DNA from: Burkholderia territorii
GTDB lineage: Bacteria; Pseudomonadota; Gammaproteobacteria; Burkholderiales; Burkholderiaceae
NCBI RefSeq assembly: GCF_902833055.1
Contig: NZ_CADFEJ010000005.1
Location: 248,001-312,000 of the forward strand
Reading direction: 5' to 3'
DNA length: 64,000 nt
The translations under genes were made by a program, and so were the position numbers. Of this stretch, positions 9,456 through 20,423 are shown one piece after another (positions within the stretch are counted from its first letter, which is position 1; each line of letters begins with the position of its first letter). The notes beneath the pieces are model-generated. The model was not told where the DNA came from. It saw nothing but the letters and a program-made list of their open reading frames with translations, and made no database searches.

Positions 9456-10316
9456 TTACGGCGTCACGTCGGTCTTGAACCACTTGTCGGCAAGCTTCTT
9501 CACCGTGCCGTCCGCGAGTGCCGCGCCGATCGCCGTGTCGAACTTCGTCTTCAGATCGGCGTCCTGCTTGCGGAACGCAAGGCCTTCGCCCGGCCCCCAG
9601 ATCGGCCCGCCGAGCTTCGGCCCCGCGAGCACGATCGACGCGTTTTCCTTCTTCGCGTTGTTCGCCGCGTAGTACGTGACGTCGTCGAACGACGCATCGA
9701 TGCGCCCGGCGACGAGGTCGAGATCGCGCTCGGGCGAGGTCTTGTACACGCGAATCGACGCGATGTCCTTGAAGCTGTCGTTGATGAATTTCGTATAGAC
9801 GGTGCCCGACTGGATACCGATCGTCTTGCCCTTGAGCTGCTTGCGCAGCGCGTCGACGGTGGGCTTGTCCGCGTTCGCGTCACCCGTGAGCTTGACCATC
9901 GGCGCGCCGGGCGCGGCCTTCGGCAGGATCTTGGTATCGGTGACGGCGAACGTCGCGGGCGTCGCCGCATACGGACGCGAGAACAGCAGGATCTTTTCGC
10001 GCTCGGGCGTGATGGAAATCGCATCCATCAGGACATCGAACTTGCCGGCCTGCAGGCCGGGAATCATCCCGTCCCAGTCCTGCGCGACCATGTTGCACTG
10101 CACCTTGATCCGCTCGCACACGTTGGCGAGCAGCTCGGGTTCGAAGCCGCCCAGCTTGCCGCCCGGCAGCGTGAGGTTCCACGGTGCGTAGCCGCCTTCG
10201 AGCGCCACCGTCACCGTCTTCCATTCCTTTGCCTGCACCGGCGCGGCAAGCGTAGCCGCTGCCGCCGCGATGACGCCGATCGTCCTGATTGCCCACTTGA
10301 TGCGCTTTCCGTTCAC
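9456..10316 (-). CDS. Periplasmic amino acid-binding protein of the hut-type ABC transporter
   Basis: 286 aa. The GTG at 10316 is chosen because AAGGAG stands seven bases before it and the protein then opens with a clean signal peptide (NGKRIKWAIRTIGVIAAAAATLAAPVQA). Longer versions start in non-coding sequence over the operator. The mature protein is a type II solute-binding fold with VALEGGYAPWNLTLPGGKLGGFEPELLANVCERI and the ligand-pocket segments DWDGMIPGLQAGKFDVLMDAISITPER. It is the first gene of the operon, directly downstream of a HutC-type operator, so the ligand is probably histidine, urocanate or a close analogue. Confidence 0.92.
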   Translation of the reverse strand: MNGKRIKWAIRTIGVIAAAAATLAAPVQAKEWKTVTVALEGGYAPWNLTLPGGKLGGFEPELLANVCERIKVQCNMVAQDWDGMIPGLQAGKFDVLMDAISITPEREKILLFSRPYAATPATFAVTDTKILPKAAPGAPMVKLTGDANADKPTVDALRKQLKGKTIGIQSGTVYTKFINDSFKDIASIRVYKTSPERDLDLVAGRIDASFDDVTYYAANNAKKENASIVLAGPKLGGPIWGPGEGLAFRKQDADLKTKFDTAIGAALADGTVKKLADKWFKTDVTP

Positions 10317-10376
10317 GAGAGTTCTCCTTGCGTTGAAGTGCGTCATCCCTTCGGTGCAGCAAGCCGCCTCAGGAAT

Positions 10377-10388
10377 TTGTCTATACAA
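10377..10388 (-). promoter_or_regulatory. HutC-type operator
   Basis: On the minus strand this reads TTGTATAGACAA, an inverted repeat (TTGT-N4-ACAA) matching the TGTATA-type sites bound by HutC-family GntR regulators. It lies 61 bases upstream of the GTG start of the binding protein. HutC itself is encoded at the end of the same operon. Confidence 0.75.
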
Positions 10389-10425
10389 GCATGCAAGAAG
10401 AAAAACGGCGAGACAAGCGATGATC

Positions 10426-10448
10426 AAAAAAAACCGCGAAAACGCGGG
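10426..10448 (-). terminator. Rho-independent terminator isolating the hut-type operon
   Basis: Reading on the minus strand: stem CCGCG, loop TTTT, stem CGCGG, then eight T. It stops transcription arriving from the guanidine locus before the hut promoter region. Confidence 0.75.
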
Positions 10449-10538
10449 AAATCCCCTAACTACAGGGCTCTCGTGTGCGTCGTTGCGGGGAATTCAGGCA
10501 CGCAGTTGGTGCACGTCGGGTAGTCGGATCGCAAGGAT

Positions 10539-10552
10539 GACTAGACAAATCC
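10539..10552 (-). promoter_or_regulatory. Possible second, partial HutC-like site
   Basis: On the minus strand ATTTGTCTAGTCAT resembles the plus-strand reading of the main operator, ATTTGTCTATACAA, sharing the first nine bases. The second half is not conserved. It lies upstream of the terminator, so a role is uncertain. Confidence 0.25.
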
Positions 10553-10771
10553 TAGATTCGATCGTACGGCATAAGCGCGGCGAATGTGGCGCTCACAGGC
10601 AAACAGCGGCCAAGTGATCACGCTTCACCGGTCAGGGCGTGCATTCATTCCGGCCGTTGCCGTGCAATGCGCTTTTCGGGCGATTGGCGGGCGAAGCTTG
10701 GTTCGCGCATTGAAGAGGGACGGATCGCCGACGGCGGGCGCGTGCCGCCCGAGCGGGATCCGGCTCGGCAA

Positions 10772-10790
10772 ACGGGCGTTTTACGCCCGT
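10772..10790 (-). terminator. Hairpin terminator behind the guanidine locus
   Basis: A perfect seven-base stem (ACGGGCG/CGCCCGT) with a five-base loop, followed on the minus strand by a short T-run. It stands 59 bases behind the stop of the last gene of the guanidine operon. The weak T-run may explain the second terminator further on. Confidence 0.6.
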
Positions 10791-10848
10791 CGGTTCGACA
10801 GGCGCTCATTGCGCTGGAGATCGGCCGGCGTCGCAACCGACGCCCCCG

Positions 10849-11757
10849 CTATTCGACATTGTCCGAAACGTCGGTCATCCGGATCATGTGCGGCTTCACG
10901 CCTTCGTCGTCCGCTGCCACCTCCTTCGGATGGATCAGCGCCTCGAGCCGCGCCTTCGTCGCGATGAATTCCGGCGTATTGGCCTGCGAATAGTCCCGCG
11001 GCCGCGGGACCGGCACCTCGATCAGTTCCTGCACGCCGCCCGGGTTCGCCTTCAGCACGAGAATCCGGTCCGCGAGAAAGATCGCCTCGTCGAGATCGTG
11101 CGTGATGAACAGGATCGTCACGTCGATATTGCGCCAGATATCGAGCAGGTGTGTCTGCATCCGCGCACGCGTCTGCGCGTCGAGCGCGCCGAACGGCTCG
11201 TCCATCAGCAGGATGCGTGGACGGTTCGCGAGCGCGCGGGCAATCGCCACGCGCTGCTTCATCCCGCCCGACAACTGATGCGGATACACATCGGCGAACC
11301 GCGTCAGCCCGACCAGATCGAGCCATTGCAGCGCCTCGCGCTCGGCCTGGCTGCCGCTGCTGCCGTTCATCCGGAGTCCGAACATCACGTTCTTCTTCAC
11401 GGTGAGCCACGGAAACAGCGTATAGCCCTGGAACACCATCCCGCGATCGGCGCCCGGCCCCTGCACCGGCTTGCCGTCCAGCAGCACCTCGCCGCTCGTC
11501 TGCGCGTCGAGGCCGGCCAGGATGCGAATCAGCGTCGACTTGCCGCAGCCGGACGGGCCGATCACGCATACGAACTCGCGCCGGTGCGTGCGGAAACTGA
11601 TGTCGTCGAGCGCGACGCACTCGCCCTGCGGCGTCGCGAATCGCTTGCCGACATGACGCACGTCGAGTATCACGTCGCGGGCCTTGAGCCGCGCGAAGCG
11701 CTCGCGCACCGCGTCGGATTGAATCAGGTAATCGGGAACGGCGTGCGGATTCTGCAT
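10849..11757 (-). CDS. ABC transporter ATPase of the guanidine/urea-carboxylase locus (taurine/nitrate type)
   Basis: 302 aa. Walker A is GPSGCGKST (about residue 66), the signature is LSGGMKQR, Walker B is [16 protein letters not shown] and the switch is FITHDLDEA. This is the NrtD/SsuB/TauB subfamily that serves nitrate, sulfonate and related compounds. The ATG at 11757 is preceded by GAGG. It is the last gene of the minus-strand operon controlled by a guanidine riboswitch. Known loci of this composition are labelled urea-carboxylase-related transporters, and guanidine is the likely cargo here. Confidence 0.9.
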   Translation of the reverse strand: MQNPHAVPDYLIQSDAVRERFARLKARDVILDVRHVGKRFATPQGECVALDDISFRTHRREFVCVIGPSGCGKSTLIRILAGLDAQTSGEVLLDGKPVQGPGADRGMVFQGYTLFPWLTVKKNVMFGLRMNGSSGSQAEREALQWLDLVGLTRFADVYPHQLSGGMKQRVAIARALANRPRILLMDEPFGALDAQTRARMQTHLLDIWRNIDVTILFITHDLDEAIFLADRILVLKANPGGVQELIEVPVPRPRDYSQANTPEFIATKARLEALIHPKEVAADDEGVKPHMIRMTDVSDNVE

Positions 11758-11802
11758 GATGCCCTCTACGGAAATCGGTCGATGGATGCGCGTCAACGGG
11801 CG

Positions 11803-12777
11803 TCACGCCTTCAGCGTGCGATCCCACGGAAACAGCTTGCGGCCGAGCAATCCGAGCACGATGTCGGTGCCGAGGCCGATGATCCCGATCATCAGGATCG
11901 CCGCGTATACGTTGTCGAAATGCTGGTAGCGCGCCTGCTGGCTGATGTACCAGGTGATGCCCGAGCTCGTGCCGACGAGTTCGGCGACGATCAGGTAGGT
12001 CCATGCCCAGCCGAGCAGGATCCGCTGGTCGCGATACAGGTCCGGCAGCACGCCCGGAATCACGACGTGCGTGAGCAGTTGCAGTTTCTTCGTGCCGAGC
12101 GTCATCGCGGCCTCGAACAGCCCGTACTCGAGCTTGCGCGTCGTGTTCGCGATGATCAGCACCTGCTGGAACAGCGTGCCGATCACGATGATCGCGACCT
12201 TCGGTGCATCGTAGATGCCGAGGATCGCGACCATCAGCGCGCCGAACGCCGGTGCCGGCAGGTAGCGGAAGAACTCGAGGAACGGCTCCTGCAGCCGCGC
12301 GAGCGCACTGAAGGTGCCGCAGACGATGCCGAGCGGCACGCCGATCGCCGACGAGATCACGAAGCCCCAGAAGATGATCCGGATGCTGTGCCACAGGCTC
12401 TCGTGCAGCCACACGCCGTCGCGCGATGCAGGCGGCGTCGTGAACGCCGTGTAGAACGCGCGCAGCACCTGATGCGGCGCGGGGAGGTACACCGGGTTCG
12501 CCCGCACGCCCTCGGGTACGGCCGCGTGCGTCGCGCGCGCATGCGCGAGCTCGTCGTCGAACACGTCGCGGTCGATCTGCATGCCGGTCTGGAAATAGTC
12601 GACGCTTCCCGGATTCGTGATGCGCATTTGCGGATGCCAGACGAAGGGCACATAGCTGATCAGGCACCAGACGGCGAACGGCAGCAGGAAGGACGCGAGG
12701 CCGAGCGTCCATTTGCCGCGCGCGGTCAGCTCGCGGCGCACGGCGAGCCAGCCGGTCGTGTTGCGGGTCGTTGACAT
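11803..12777 (-). CDS. ABC transporter permease of the guanidine/urea-carboxylase locus
   Basis: 324 aa. After a first membrane segment (about 22-42) comes an insertion of roughly 80 residues, probably periplasmic. A BPD-type permease domain follows, with GVPLGIVCGTFSALARLQEPFLEFFRYLP and the EAA loop EAAMTLGTKKLQLLTHVVIPG. It resembles SsuC/NrtB permeases. The start at 12777 has GGAG six bases before it. It partners the ATPase downstream and the divergent binding protein at 20672. The long N-terminal insertion is characteristic of this urea-carboxylase-linked group. Confidence 0.9.
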   Translation of the reverse strand: MSTTRNTTGWLAVRRELTARGKWTLGLASFLLPFAVWCLISYVPFVWHPQMRITNPGSVDYFQTGMQIDRDVFDDELAHARATHAAVPEGVRANPVYLPAPHQVLRAFYTAFTTPPASRDGVWLHESLWHSIRIIFWGFVISSAIGVPLGIVCGTFSALARLQEPFLEFFRYLPAPAFGALMVAILGIYDAPKVAIIVIGTLFQQVLIIANTTRKLEYGLFEAAMTLGTKKLQLLTHVVIPGVLPDLYRDQRILLGWAWTYLIVAELVGTSSGITWYISQQARYQHFDNVYAAILMIGIIGLGTDIVLGLLGRKLFPWDRTLKA

Positions 12778-12841
12778 GGGAATCTCCGTATCGTTTCGGG
12801 TGCCGGTCACGCGGGTGCCGAAGCAACGCGCGACCGGGCGT

Positions 12842-14737
12842 TCATTGCAATGCGCCGCTGGCGGCCTGCGCGCGGTAAGCCCGCCAGCCGCCGAAGCGCG
12901 TGATGTCCCGCGCATCGTCGAGCGCCGCGCTTTCACACATGAAGCCCTGCACCCGCGAGCCGTCCGCGAGCAAAAGCGTGCCGATGCCGAGCGGTGCCGC
13001 GATCCCGGCGACGAAGCTGCCGTATGCGTCGACGGGCATCTCCCATATCTCGACCGCGATCGGCGCGCCGCCGTCCGGCACGCGCACGAGGCCCGGCTTG
13101 GCGACGCCGCCGCTGGCCGCCGCGGACAGCGCGTAAAGCCGATAGGCCGCGGCGGTCGTCGTCGCGGCGACGAACCGCGCACCGCGCTGCGTGAGCTGCC
13201 CGTTCAACGGCTCGCCACGCAGATGCGCGCCGACGACGGCCACGCGCACGACAGCGTATGATTCGCCGCACGCCGATGCGGCCGGCGCTGGCGTCCCGGC
13301 ATCGCCAACGCCCGCAGCGCCCGTAGCGTCGGCACCGTCGCCACCGTCGACCCACGCCTGTGCGAGATCGAGCAGCCGTGCATCGTCGTGCGCGCGGCCG
13401 ACGAACGTGATCCCGAACGGCAGGCCCGCATGCCGCCCGCTTTCGCACCTGCCGGCCGGCACGGCGATCGCCGACAGGTCGAGCAGGTTGACGAAATTCG
13501 TGTAGTAGCCGAAGCGCGAGTTGACGCCGATCGGATCGGCTTCGAGCGCGTCGACGGTCGCGGTCGTCGCCGAGGTCGGCATCACGATCGCGTCGAGCCC
13601 GCTCCATGCGCGCGCCGCCTCGACGCGCAGCGTCGCGAGCCGGTCGAATGCGACGAACGCGTCGGCGGCGCTGAAGCGCGACGCGCCGCCGACGATTTCC
13701 CGAATCACCGGATGCAGCGCATCGGGCTCGCGCGCGGCGAATGCGCCGATCGCGGCGAGCCGCTCGGCGACCCACGGGCCGTCGTACAGCAGCCGCGCGG
13801 TGGCCAGGAACGGGCTGAAATCGATCTCGACGACCTGCGCGCCGGTCGCGCGCAGGCGTTCGAGCGCCGCACTCCATGCCGCGCGATACGATTCGTCACC
13901 GAAGAATTCGAGCTGATCGGCACGCGGCGCGCCGAAGCGAACCTCCGCGAGCGGTCGCACCCGAGGCGCGCGCAGCGCGCCCGCGCCCGCGGGCGGCTGC
14001 CATGCGCGCCCGTACGGATCGCCTTCGGTCACGCCGTGCGCGACATCGAACACCGCCCGCGCATCCGCCGGCGAGTGCGCGAACACCGACACGCAATCGA
14101 GCGACCGACAGGCCGGCACGACGCCGAGCGTACTCACGACACCGCGGGTGGGCTTGAGCCCGACGAGGCCGTGGAACGCGGCCGGCACGCGGCCTGAACC
14201 GGCCGTGTCGGTGCCGAGCGAGAACGTCGCGACACCGAGTGCGACCGCCACCGCCGACCCGGAACTCGACCCGCCCGACGCATAGCGCGGATCGAGCGCG
14301 TTGCGGCACGCGCCGTATGGCGAGCGCTGTCCCGACAGCCCGGTCGCGAACTGGTCGAGATTGGTCTTGCCGACCGGAATCGCACCGGCCGCGATGAGCC
14401 GCTCGACCACCGGCGCGCTGCGCGCCGGCGTGTACGCATACGCCGGGCAGGCCGCCGTCGTCGGTATGCCGGCGAGGTCGATGTTGTCCTTGATCGCGAA
14501 CGGCACGCCGTAAAGCGGCAACGACGCGACGTCACGCCCGGCGAGCGCGTCGGCATACCGTGTCATCTCCGCGCGCGTCAGCGGCCGGATCCACGCATGA
14601 TGCGGGTCGCCGGCGTCGAAATGCGCGGCGATCGCGCCGACGAGCGCGTGCGGCGTCAGGTCGCCCGCCACATAGCGCGCGCGCAGCGCGGCAATCGAGC
14701 GCAGCCCGGGCAGGATGGAACGCTCCGTCGTGCTCAT
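12842..14737 (-). CDS. atzF: Allophanate hydrolase
   Basis: 631 aa. Hydrolyses allophanate to ammonia and carbon dioxide, the last step of urea/guanidine carboxylation pathways. The amidase-signature domain (about 1-450) has the catalytic Lys in [12 protein letters not shown], the Gly/Ser-rich core [16 protein letters not shown] and the catalytic Ser in [18 protein letters not shown]. The C-terminal domain (about 490-631) matches the AtzF extension, with [25 protein letters not shown]. Its ATG overlaps the carboxylase stop by four bases (14737-14734), so the two are translationally coupled. Confidence 0.95.
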   Translation of the reverse strand: MSTTERSILPGLRSIAALRARYVAGDLTPHALVGAIAAHFDAGDPHHAWIRPLTRAEMTRYADALAGRDVASLPLYGVPFAIKDNIDLAGIPTTAACPAYAYTPARSAPVVERLIAAGAIPVGKTNLDQFATGLSGQRSPYGACRNALDPRYASGGSSSGSAVAVALGVATFSLGTDTAGSGRVPAAFHGLVGLKPTRGVVSTLGVVPACRSLDCVSVFAHSPADARAVFDVAHGVTEGDPYGRAWQPPAGAGALRAPRVRPLAEVRFGAPRADQLEFFGDESYRAAWSAALERLRATGAQVVEIDFSPFLATARLLYDGPWVAERLAAIGAFAAREPDALHPVIREIVGGASRFSAADAFVAFDRLATLRVEAARAWSGLDAIVMPTSATTATVDALEADPIGVNSRFGYYTNFVNLLDLSAIAVPAGRCESGRHAGLPFGITFVGRAHDDARLLDLAQAWVDGGDGADATGAAGVGDAGTPAPAASACGESYAVVRVAVVGAHLRGEPLNGQLTQRGARFVAATTTAAAYRLYALSAAASGGVAKPGLVRVPDGGAPIAVEIWEMPVDAYGSFVAGIAAPLGIGTLLLADGSRVQGFMCESAALDDARDITRFGGWRAYRAQAASGALQ

Positions 14738-17700
14738 GCGACCTCCTCGGCGGCGCCCGCCTTCATTACCATCAGCCGCTGCCCGGCCACCACCGCCGCG
14801 CCCGGCGCGCAATCGATCGTCTCGATCGTGCCGTCTTCCGTTGCCGTCACCGCCACCTCCATCTTCATCGATTCGACGATCGCGACGACCTGCCCTGCGG
14901 ACACGCGCTCGCCGGCCCGGACCAGCACCTTCCACACGCTGCCCGACACGTCCGCGGCAATCGCCCGCTGCGTGTCGTCGAGCACGCCCGCTGCGCGTGC
15001 CGCCTGCGCGTCGCCCGGCTCCGCCTCGCCGACGTATTCCGCGTGCCCGGCCACCCGCCATCGCTCGCGCTCGGCTTCGAACGCGGTTTGCTGCGCGGCC
15101 TTGAACGTCGCGATCGAATCCGCCTCGTCGCGCAGAAAGCGGTTGTATGCGCCCAGATCGAACACGGATTCCTCGATCCTCAGCGCCGCACGGCCCGCGA
15201 CGAAATCCGCGCGCAGCGCGCTCAGCTCCGCCTCGCTGACTTCGTAGAAGCGGATCTCGTCGAAGAAGCGCAGCAGCCACGGCTTGCCGGCCTCGAATTC
15301 GCGCGTGGTGCGGTGGCGGTTCCACATCTGCACGGTCCGGCCGACGAACTGGTAGCCGCCGGGCCCTTCCATTCCGTACACGCACAGATATGCGCCGCCG
15401 ATGCCGACCGCGTTCTCCGGCGTCCAGGTGCGCGCGGGGTTGTACTTCGTAGTCACCAGCCGGTGCCGCGGATCGATCGGCGTCGCGACCGGCGCACCGA
15501 GGTAGACGTCGCCGAGTCCCATCACCAGATAGCGCGCGTCGAACACGATGCGCCTGACGTCGTCGATGCTCGACAGGCCGTTGATGCGCCGGATGAACTC
15601 GATATTGCTCGGGCACCACGGCGCATCGGGCCGCACCGACTGCATGTAGCGCTCGATCGCGACGCGCGTCGACGGGTCGTCCCACGACAGCGGCAGATGC
15701 ACGATGCGGTTCGGCACGCGCATGTCGGCCACGTCCGGCAGTTCGCGCTCGGCGGCCTGCAGATGCGCGAGCAGCGTGGCGAGCGACAGCGTCCGCGCGT
15801 CGAACTGCACCTGCAGCGAGCGAATTCCCGGCGTCAGGTCGAGCATGCCGGGCAGCCGGTGCGCGTCGAGCCAGCACATCAGCGCGTGCACGCGAAAGCG
15901 CAGGTTGAGGTCGAGCACGAGCGGCCCGTATTCGATCAGCACGTTGCGATCGCCCGAGCGCCGGTACACCACGCCGATGCCGCCGCCGGCCGACGGATCG
16001 CGATGCAGCACGCAATCGTCCGGCGCGTCCGCGGATGCCGCCGGCGCGATCGCCGGGGCCGCCGGCACGGGCGACACGCGGGCGCGCACGAACCGCACGG
16101 TATCGCCGGGGCGCAACTGCCCGAGCTTCCACAACTCGTCGCGCACGACCGTCACCGGGCACACGAAGCCACCGAGGCTTGGACCGTCGGGGCCGAGGAT
16201 CACCGGCATGTCGCCGGTGAAATCGACCGCACCGATCGCATACGCGTTGTCGTGGATGTTCGACGGATGCAGGCCTGCCTCGCCGCCGTCCACGCGCGCC
16301 CATTGCGGCTTCGGGCCGATCAGCCGCACGCCGGTGCGGCTGGAGTTGTAATGGACCGTCCACTGCGTGCCGTAGAGCATCGCGATGTCGTCGGGCGTGA
16401 AGAAATCGGGCGCGCCGTGCGGGCCGTCGAGCACGCCGAGCGTCCATGCATGTGTCAGCAGGGGAACGTCGGCTTCGGCCAGCTTCGCGCCCGCGTCGCC
16501 GCGCCCCGCGTCCGCGTGCAGATGCAGCACGTCACCCTTGCGCAGCGCGCGCCCCGCGTGGCCGCCGAACTGGCCGAGCGTGAAGGTCGCCTTGCTGCCG
16601 AGATAGTCGGGCACCTGCAGCCCGCCCTTCACGGCCAGGCATGCGCGCACGCCCGCGCCCGTCACGCCGCCGAGCTTCAGCACCGCGCCGGGCCGCGCGC
16701 GCAGCACCTGCCAGAACGGTGCGGGCTCGCCGTCGAGCGTGGCCGCGAGCGGCGCGCCGCCGAGCACGAACAGCGTCGCCGTGTTGAAGCGCAGCGTCGC
16801 GCCGACCATCGTGAATTCCAGCCCCGCCGCGTCGCGCGCGTTGTCGAGCAACGCGTTCGCAAGGTCGAACGCGCGATCGTCCATCGGCCCGGACGGCGGC
16901 ACGCCGACGCTCCAGTAGCCGACGCGCCCGGGAGCCTGCTGCACGGTGGTCTGCACGCCGCCGTCGAGCACGTCGATCGTATGCGGCGCGAACACGAAGC
17001 GCGACAGAAAGGCCGTCGTCTGCGCGCCGCGCGCGAACGTGTCCGAACCAACGACGGCGCGCAGGTAGTCGAGGTTGGTCTCGATCCCGTACAGCTCGGT
17101 GCGCGCCAGCGCGGCCCGCAATGCGGCCAGCGCGTCGCGCCGCGTATCGCCGCGCACGATCAGCTTCGCGAGCAGCGGATCGTAATGCGCACTGATCTCG
17201 GTGCCCGCCTCGATCCAGCCGTCGACGCGCACGTCGTCCGGAAACGCGACGTGCGTGAGCAGCCCCGCGCTCGGCTGGAACTGCTTGTGCGGATCCTCCG
17301 CATAGAGCCGCACCTGGATGCTCGCGCCGCGCGGTGCGACGGCGAGCGTGTCGAGCGGCGGCAAGTCGCCTTCGGCCTGCAGGATCATCCATTCCACGAG
17401 ATCGACGCCCGTCACCGCTTCGGTCACGCAATGCTCGACCTGCAACCGCGTGTTCACCTCGAGGAAATAGAACTGCCGCGCGTTCGCGTCGAACACGAAT
17501 TCGACGGTGCCGGCCGACGCATAGTCGACCGCTTGGGCAAGCCGCACCGCGCTCGCATGCAGCGCGTCGCGCTCGGCGTCGGTCAAATCCGGCGCGGGCG
17601 TTTCCTCGATCACCTTCTGGTTGCGGCGCTGCACGGAGCAATCGCGTTCGCCGAGCGCGATCGCGCCGCCCCGGCCGTCGCCGAAGATCTGCACTTCGAT

Positions 17701-18324
17701 GTGCCGCGCGTGTTCGACGAACTTCTCCAGATAGACGCCCGCATGCGCGAAGTTCGCGCTGCCGAGCCGCACGACCGATTCGAACGCCGCCTCGAGCTGC
17801 GCGGCATCGCGGCATAACGACATGCCGATCCCGCCGCCGCCGGCGGTGCTTTTCAGCATCACGGGATAACCGATTGCGTCGGCTTCGGCGAGTGCGGTCG
17901 CCACGTCGTCGAGCAGGCCCGTGCCCGGCAGCAGCGCGACGCCCTGCGCGGCGGCGAGCGCGCGCGCGGTGTGCTTGAGGCCGAACGCACGCATGTGATC
18001 GCCGCGCGGCCCGATGAAGCGCAGGCCGGCCGCTTCGCATGCATCGGCGAAACCGGCATGCTCGGACAGGAAGCCGTAGCCGGGATGGACGGCCTGCGCG
18101 CCGGTCTCGCGCGCGGCGGCGAGGATCGCCGCGACGTTCAGGTAGCTGTCGGCCGCCGGCGCGGGCCCGACACGCACCGCTTCGTCGGCGAGCGCCACGT
18201 GACGCGCATCGCGATCGGCATCCGAATAAATCGCGACCGACGCGATGCCGAGACGCTTGAGCGTGCGGATCACGCGGCACGCGATTTCGCCGCGGTTCGC
18301 GACGAGGACCTTGGCGAATCTCAT
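14734..18324 (-). CDS. Biotin-dependent urea/guanidine carboxylase
   Basis: 1196 aa, the usual length. Domains in order: biotin carboxylase (about 1-450; [20 protein letters not shown]-grasp loop [30 protein letters not shown]), KipA-like carboxyltransferase part ([20 protein letters not shown]), KipI-like part ([15 protein letters not shown]) and a C-terminal biotinyl domain with ESMKMEV. Such enzymes were long called urea carboxylases. Those in operons with DUF1989 proteins and ykkC RNAs have been shown to prefer guanidine, making carboxyguanidine. The riboswitches and gene order here favour that reading, but urea cannot be excluded from sequence alone. Confidence 0.93.
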   Translation of the reverse strand: MRFAKVLVANRGEIACRVIRTLKRLGIASVAIYSDADRDARHVALADEAVRVGPAPAADSYLNVAAILAAARETGAQAVHPGYGFLSEHAGFADACEAAGLRFIGPRGDHMRAFGLKHTARALAAAQGVALLPGTGLLDDVATALAEADAIGYPVMLKSTAGGGGIGMSLCRDAAQLEAAFESVVRLGSANFAHAGVYLEKFVEHARHIEVQIFGDGRGGAIALGERDCSVQRRNQKVIEETPAPDLTDAERDALHASAVRLAQAVDYASAGTVEFVFDANARQFYFLEVNTRLQVEHCVTEAVTGVDLVEWMILQAEGDLPPLDTLAVAPRGASIQVRLYAEDPHKQFQPSAGLLTHVAFPDDVRVDGWIEAGTEISAHYDPLLAKLIVRGDTRRDALAALRAALARTELYGIETNLDYLRAVVGSDTFARGAQTTAFLSRFVFAPHTIDVLDGGVQTTVQQAPGRVGYWSVGVPPSGPMDDRAFDLANALLDNARDAAGLEFTMVGATLRFNTATLFVLGGAPLAATLDGEPAPFWQVLRARPGAVLKLGGVTGAGVRACLAVKGGLQVPDYLGSKATFTLGQFGGHAGRALRKGDVLHLHADAGRGDAGAKLAEADVPLLTHAWTLGVLDGPHGAPDFFTPDDIAMLYGTQWTVHYNSSRTGVRLIGPKPQWARVDGGEAGLHPSNIHDNAYAIGAVDFTGDMPVILGPDGPSLGGFVCPVTVVRDELWKLGQLRPGDTVRFVRARVSPVPAAPAIAPAASADAPDDCVLHRDPSAGGGIGVVYRRSGDRNVLIEYGPLVLDLNLRFRVHALMCWLDAHRLPGMLDLTPGIRSLQVQFDARTLSLATLLAHLQAAERELPDVADMRVPNRIVHLPLSWDDPSTRVAIERYMQSVRPDAPWCPSNIEFIRRINGLSSIDDVRRIVFDARYLVMGLGDVYLGAPVATPIDPRHRLVTTKYNPARTWTPENAVGIGGAYLCVYGMEGPGGYQFVGRTVQMWNRHRTTREFEAGKPWLLRFFDEIRFYEVSEAELSALRADFVAGRAALRIEESVFDLGAYNRFLRDEADSIATFKAAQQTAFEAERERWRVAGHAEYVGEAEPGDAQAARAAGVLDDTQRAIAADVSGSVWKVLVRAGERVSAGQVVAIVESMKMEVAVTATEDGTIETIDCAPGAAVVAGQRLMVMKAGAAEEVA

Positions 18325-18361
18325 GTTGCCTCCCGCGAATGACGGTGAGCGTGGGCGTGGT

Positions 18362-19018
18362 TCATTGCGCCTCCCAGATCGTCAGGCGCACGGGCGTCGG
18401 GTTGTAGCCGTTGCACGGGTTGTTGAGTTGCGGGCAGTTCGAGATCAGCACGGTGACGTCCATCTCCGCGCGCATCTCGACGTACTTGCCGGGCGCGGAA
18501 ATGCCGTCCTCGAACGTGAGCCCGCCGAGCGGCGTGACGGGCACGTTCATGAAGAAGTTGACGTTGCCGACGAGGTCGCGCTTGCCGATCCGCGTGCCCG
18601 CGCCGCACGCGCAGTGCGCGATCGCATTGAGGAAGCTGTCGCGGCAGTTGTGCATGTAACGCTTGTCGAGCGCATAGCGCACGGTGTTGCTCTCGGCCGC
18701 GCACGCGCCACCGAGCGTGTCGTGGCGGCCGCAGGTGTCGGCGACGATCGTCACCATCGGGTTGCCCCGGCTGGACAGCAATACGCTGCCCGCACTCAGG
18801 TACAGGTTGCGCTGCGCGCGAATCGTGTCCTGCGCGCTATAGCGCTCCTCGGTGTCGTCGGATCGGTAGAACAACGTGTCGACCGCCTGGTTGCCTTCCA
18901 GGTCGAGGATGCGGAGGATCTGTCCGCGTTTCAGGTCGTGCAGCCACGGGTCGCCGGCTTTCAGCGTGGTGTCGTGGATCGCGTCGCGCGGGTCGAGACG
19001 GCTTTCGATGATGGGCAT
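18362..19018 (-). CDS. DUF1989 protein, urea carboxylase-associated protein (carboxyguanidine deiminase subunit)
   Basis: 218 aa. Contains [26 protein letters not shown], the [10 protein letters not shown] segment and a cysteine-rich part ([26 protein letters not shown]) expected to hold a metal. Proteins of this type act with a second DUF1989 protein as a heteromeric deiminase that turns carboxyguanidine into allophanate. The ATG at 19018 is 11 bases behind the partner gene's stop. I do not assign the A or B subunit name because the pair are homologous. Confidence 0.88.
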   Translation of the reverse strand: MPIIESRLDPRDAIHDTTLKAGDPWLHDLKRGQILRILDLEGNQAVDTLFYRSDDTEERYSAQDTIRAQRNLYLSAGSVLLSSRGNPMVTIVADTCGRHDTLGGACAAESNTVRYALDKRYMHNCRDSFLNAIAHCACGAGTRIGKRDLVGNVNFFMNVPVTPLGGLTFEDGISAPGKYVEMRAEMDVTVLISNCPQLNNPCNGYNPTPVRLTIWEAQ

Positions 19019-19029
19019 GGTCCGGCTCC

Positions 19030-19791
19030 TTACGCAAACAGGCGATCGGTGTTGGCGAAGCCGCGGAGGTTCTCCGCGCATGCGCAGCGGCACGGGTCGT
19101 CCTCGGGCGCGGCGCCGTCCGCCGGATACGCGCGGTACGCGATCAGCTGCACGGGCTTCGGTGCATAGTCCGCACGCGGATCGAGCGGATGCGGCGCGGT
19201 CGAGAACGCCGCGAGCGTGTTCATCTCGAAGCGCAGGTCGAGTGCGCTGCCCGCCGGCGAATGGCCGGGGACGAAGTCGAGCGCGCCGTCGTCGCGCGTG
19301 TCGAGCCTGCTGAAGAAGTTGACGTTCGCGGCGAGATCGCGTGCCGACAGTCCGTATTTCGCGAGCTCGAGCACGAGGCTGTCGCGGCCGTTGCGGATCA
19401 TCGCGTTGCGATCGGCCTGGTACGACGTCGTGCCGTACTTGTGCGCGAACAACCGCGCATCGCCGACGCCGCCGAGCGGGTCGTGCCAGCCGAGCGTGTC
19501 GGCGGTGATCGACGCGATCACGCGCCCCATGTCCGTGTACAGCGCATGGCCGCGCGTGAGGTGCGCGGTGTGCTGCGCCTTCAGCGTGTCGGCCATGTTG
19601 TAGCGTTCGAGCGGGTCTTCCTGGCGATGGAAGACGGCGGACAGGTTCGCGCCGCCCTCGATGTCGACGATGCGCAGCGCGAGGCCGCGGCGCAGGATGC
19701 CCGACCAGTGGGTTCCTGCGGGGATCAACGTTTCCCACGCGACGTGTGGCGGTGGAGTCAGGACGGGAACGGCTTGGGGGCTCGGCGACAT
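19030..19791 (-). CDS. DUF1989 protein, second urea carboxylase-associated protein (carboxyguanidine deiminase subunit)
   Basis: 253 aa. Homologous to the next gene: [34 protein letters not shown] aligns with its [19 protein letters not shown] region, and NVNFFSRL with its NVNFFMNV. It is the first gene of the minus-strand operon, directly behind a ykkC riboswitch. The start has GGAGCCGCC before the ATG. It probably forms the carboxyguanidine deiminase together with its neighbour, linking the carboxylase to allophanate hydrolase. Confidence 0.88.
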   Translation of the reverse strand: MSPSPQAVPVLTPPPHVAWETLIPAGTHWSGILRRGLALRIVDIEGGANLSAVFHRQEDPLERYNMADTLKAQHTAHLTRGHALYTDMGRVIASITADTLGWHDPLGGVGDARLFAHKYGTTSYQADRNAMIRNGRDSLVLELAKYGLSARDLAANVNFFSRLDTRDDGALDFVPGHSPAGSALDLRFEMNTLAAFSTAPHPLDPRADYAPKPVQLIAYRAYPADGAAPEDDPCRCACAENLRGFANTDRLFA

Positions 19792-19849
19792 GGCGGCTCC
19801 GTGATCGGTTGGACAAAAGGCGTGAGAGGGCGACCGAACGACATCGCGA

Positions 19850-19972
19850 CCTCCCGGGCTTTTATCCCTCCGTGGAGCCTCACCGCTTCCTCGAATCGAG
19901 GCGAAGGCAAGACCGGATTGCTCTCGGACCAGTCATCGCACGGCGCGAACGCCGCACGACCGGAACCCTAGC
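19850..19972 (-). promoter_or_regulatory. Guanidine-I (ykkC) riboswitch before the carboxylase operon
   Basis: On the minus strand the conserved blocks occur in order: CTAGGGTTCCGG (from 19971), then CTGGTCCGAGAGCAA, then a variable hairpin, then ACGGAGGGATAAAAGCCCGGGAGG at the 3' end (about 19849). These are the signature blocks of the ykkC class that binds guanidinium. The following leader contains CCTCTC, which can pair with GGGAGG of the aptamer, and then CTTTT, so an alternative hairpin is possible. It lies about 60 bases before the first gene. Confidence 0.93.
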
Positions 19973-20423
19973 GATCCTGAAGATGATGCAAATTGCTTCG
20001 CACCTCTCGGGCGTCGATAAAGCGAGTTGCGTGCCAGCCCGCGCGCAACGACCGCGCGACGCGCCACGACGGCTCGATGATGCGCGGCATGCGCGACCGG
20101 GCGGCGGCCGCTTGCCCTCGCGGCGGGCGCACGACGCACCATGCGCACGCGATCGCGCACCGGCGCAGTGCGCGTCGCGCACACCCGTGCCGCACGTTCG
20201 GCAATGGCATGGGCTTTGCTGAACGGATGCACCATCACTCGCTACCGGCTCGTCATGAACAAGCTCGACCTGCTCCGGCGCGCATTGAGCGCGCTGTTCT
20301 CCGCCCGCTTCATCGAACTTCAGCGCGCCGTTCGCCGCCGTTGAATCGCGTTGCCGCGTGCCATTGGCACGCTTCTCGCTCGGCATGACGCCGAGAGGTG
20401 CGGCGGCGTCGCATCTTAGGGGT
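19973..20423. other. Core divergent promoter region between the two riboswitches
   Basis: About 450 bases without a convincing gene. They separate the two oppositely oriented riboswitch leaders and must carry both promoters. The sequence is GC-rich, with short ORFs on both strands that show no family resemblance. No operator stood out. Confidence 0.35.

Noticed and set aside
14560..17817. 1085-codon plus-strand frame opposite the urea/guanidine carboxylase
   Set aside because: No recognisable motif and skewed Arg/His/Gln content; a shadow of the carboxylase gene.
14734..18324. Annotation as a plain urea carboxylase / urea amidolyase system
   Set aside because: The two ykkC riboswitches and the DUF1989 pair point to guanidine as the physiological substrate; urea activity may remain as a side reaction.
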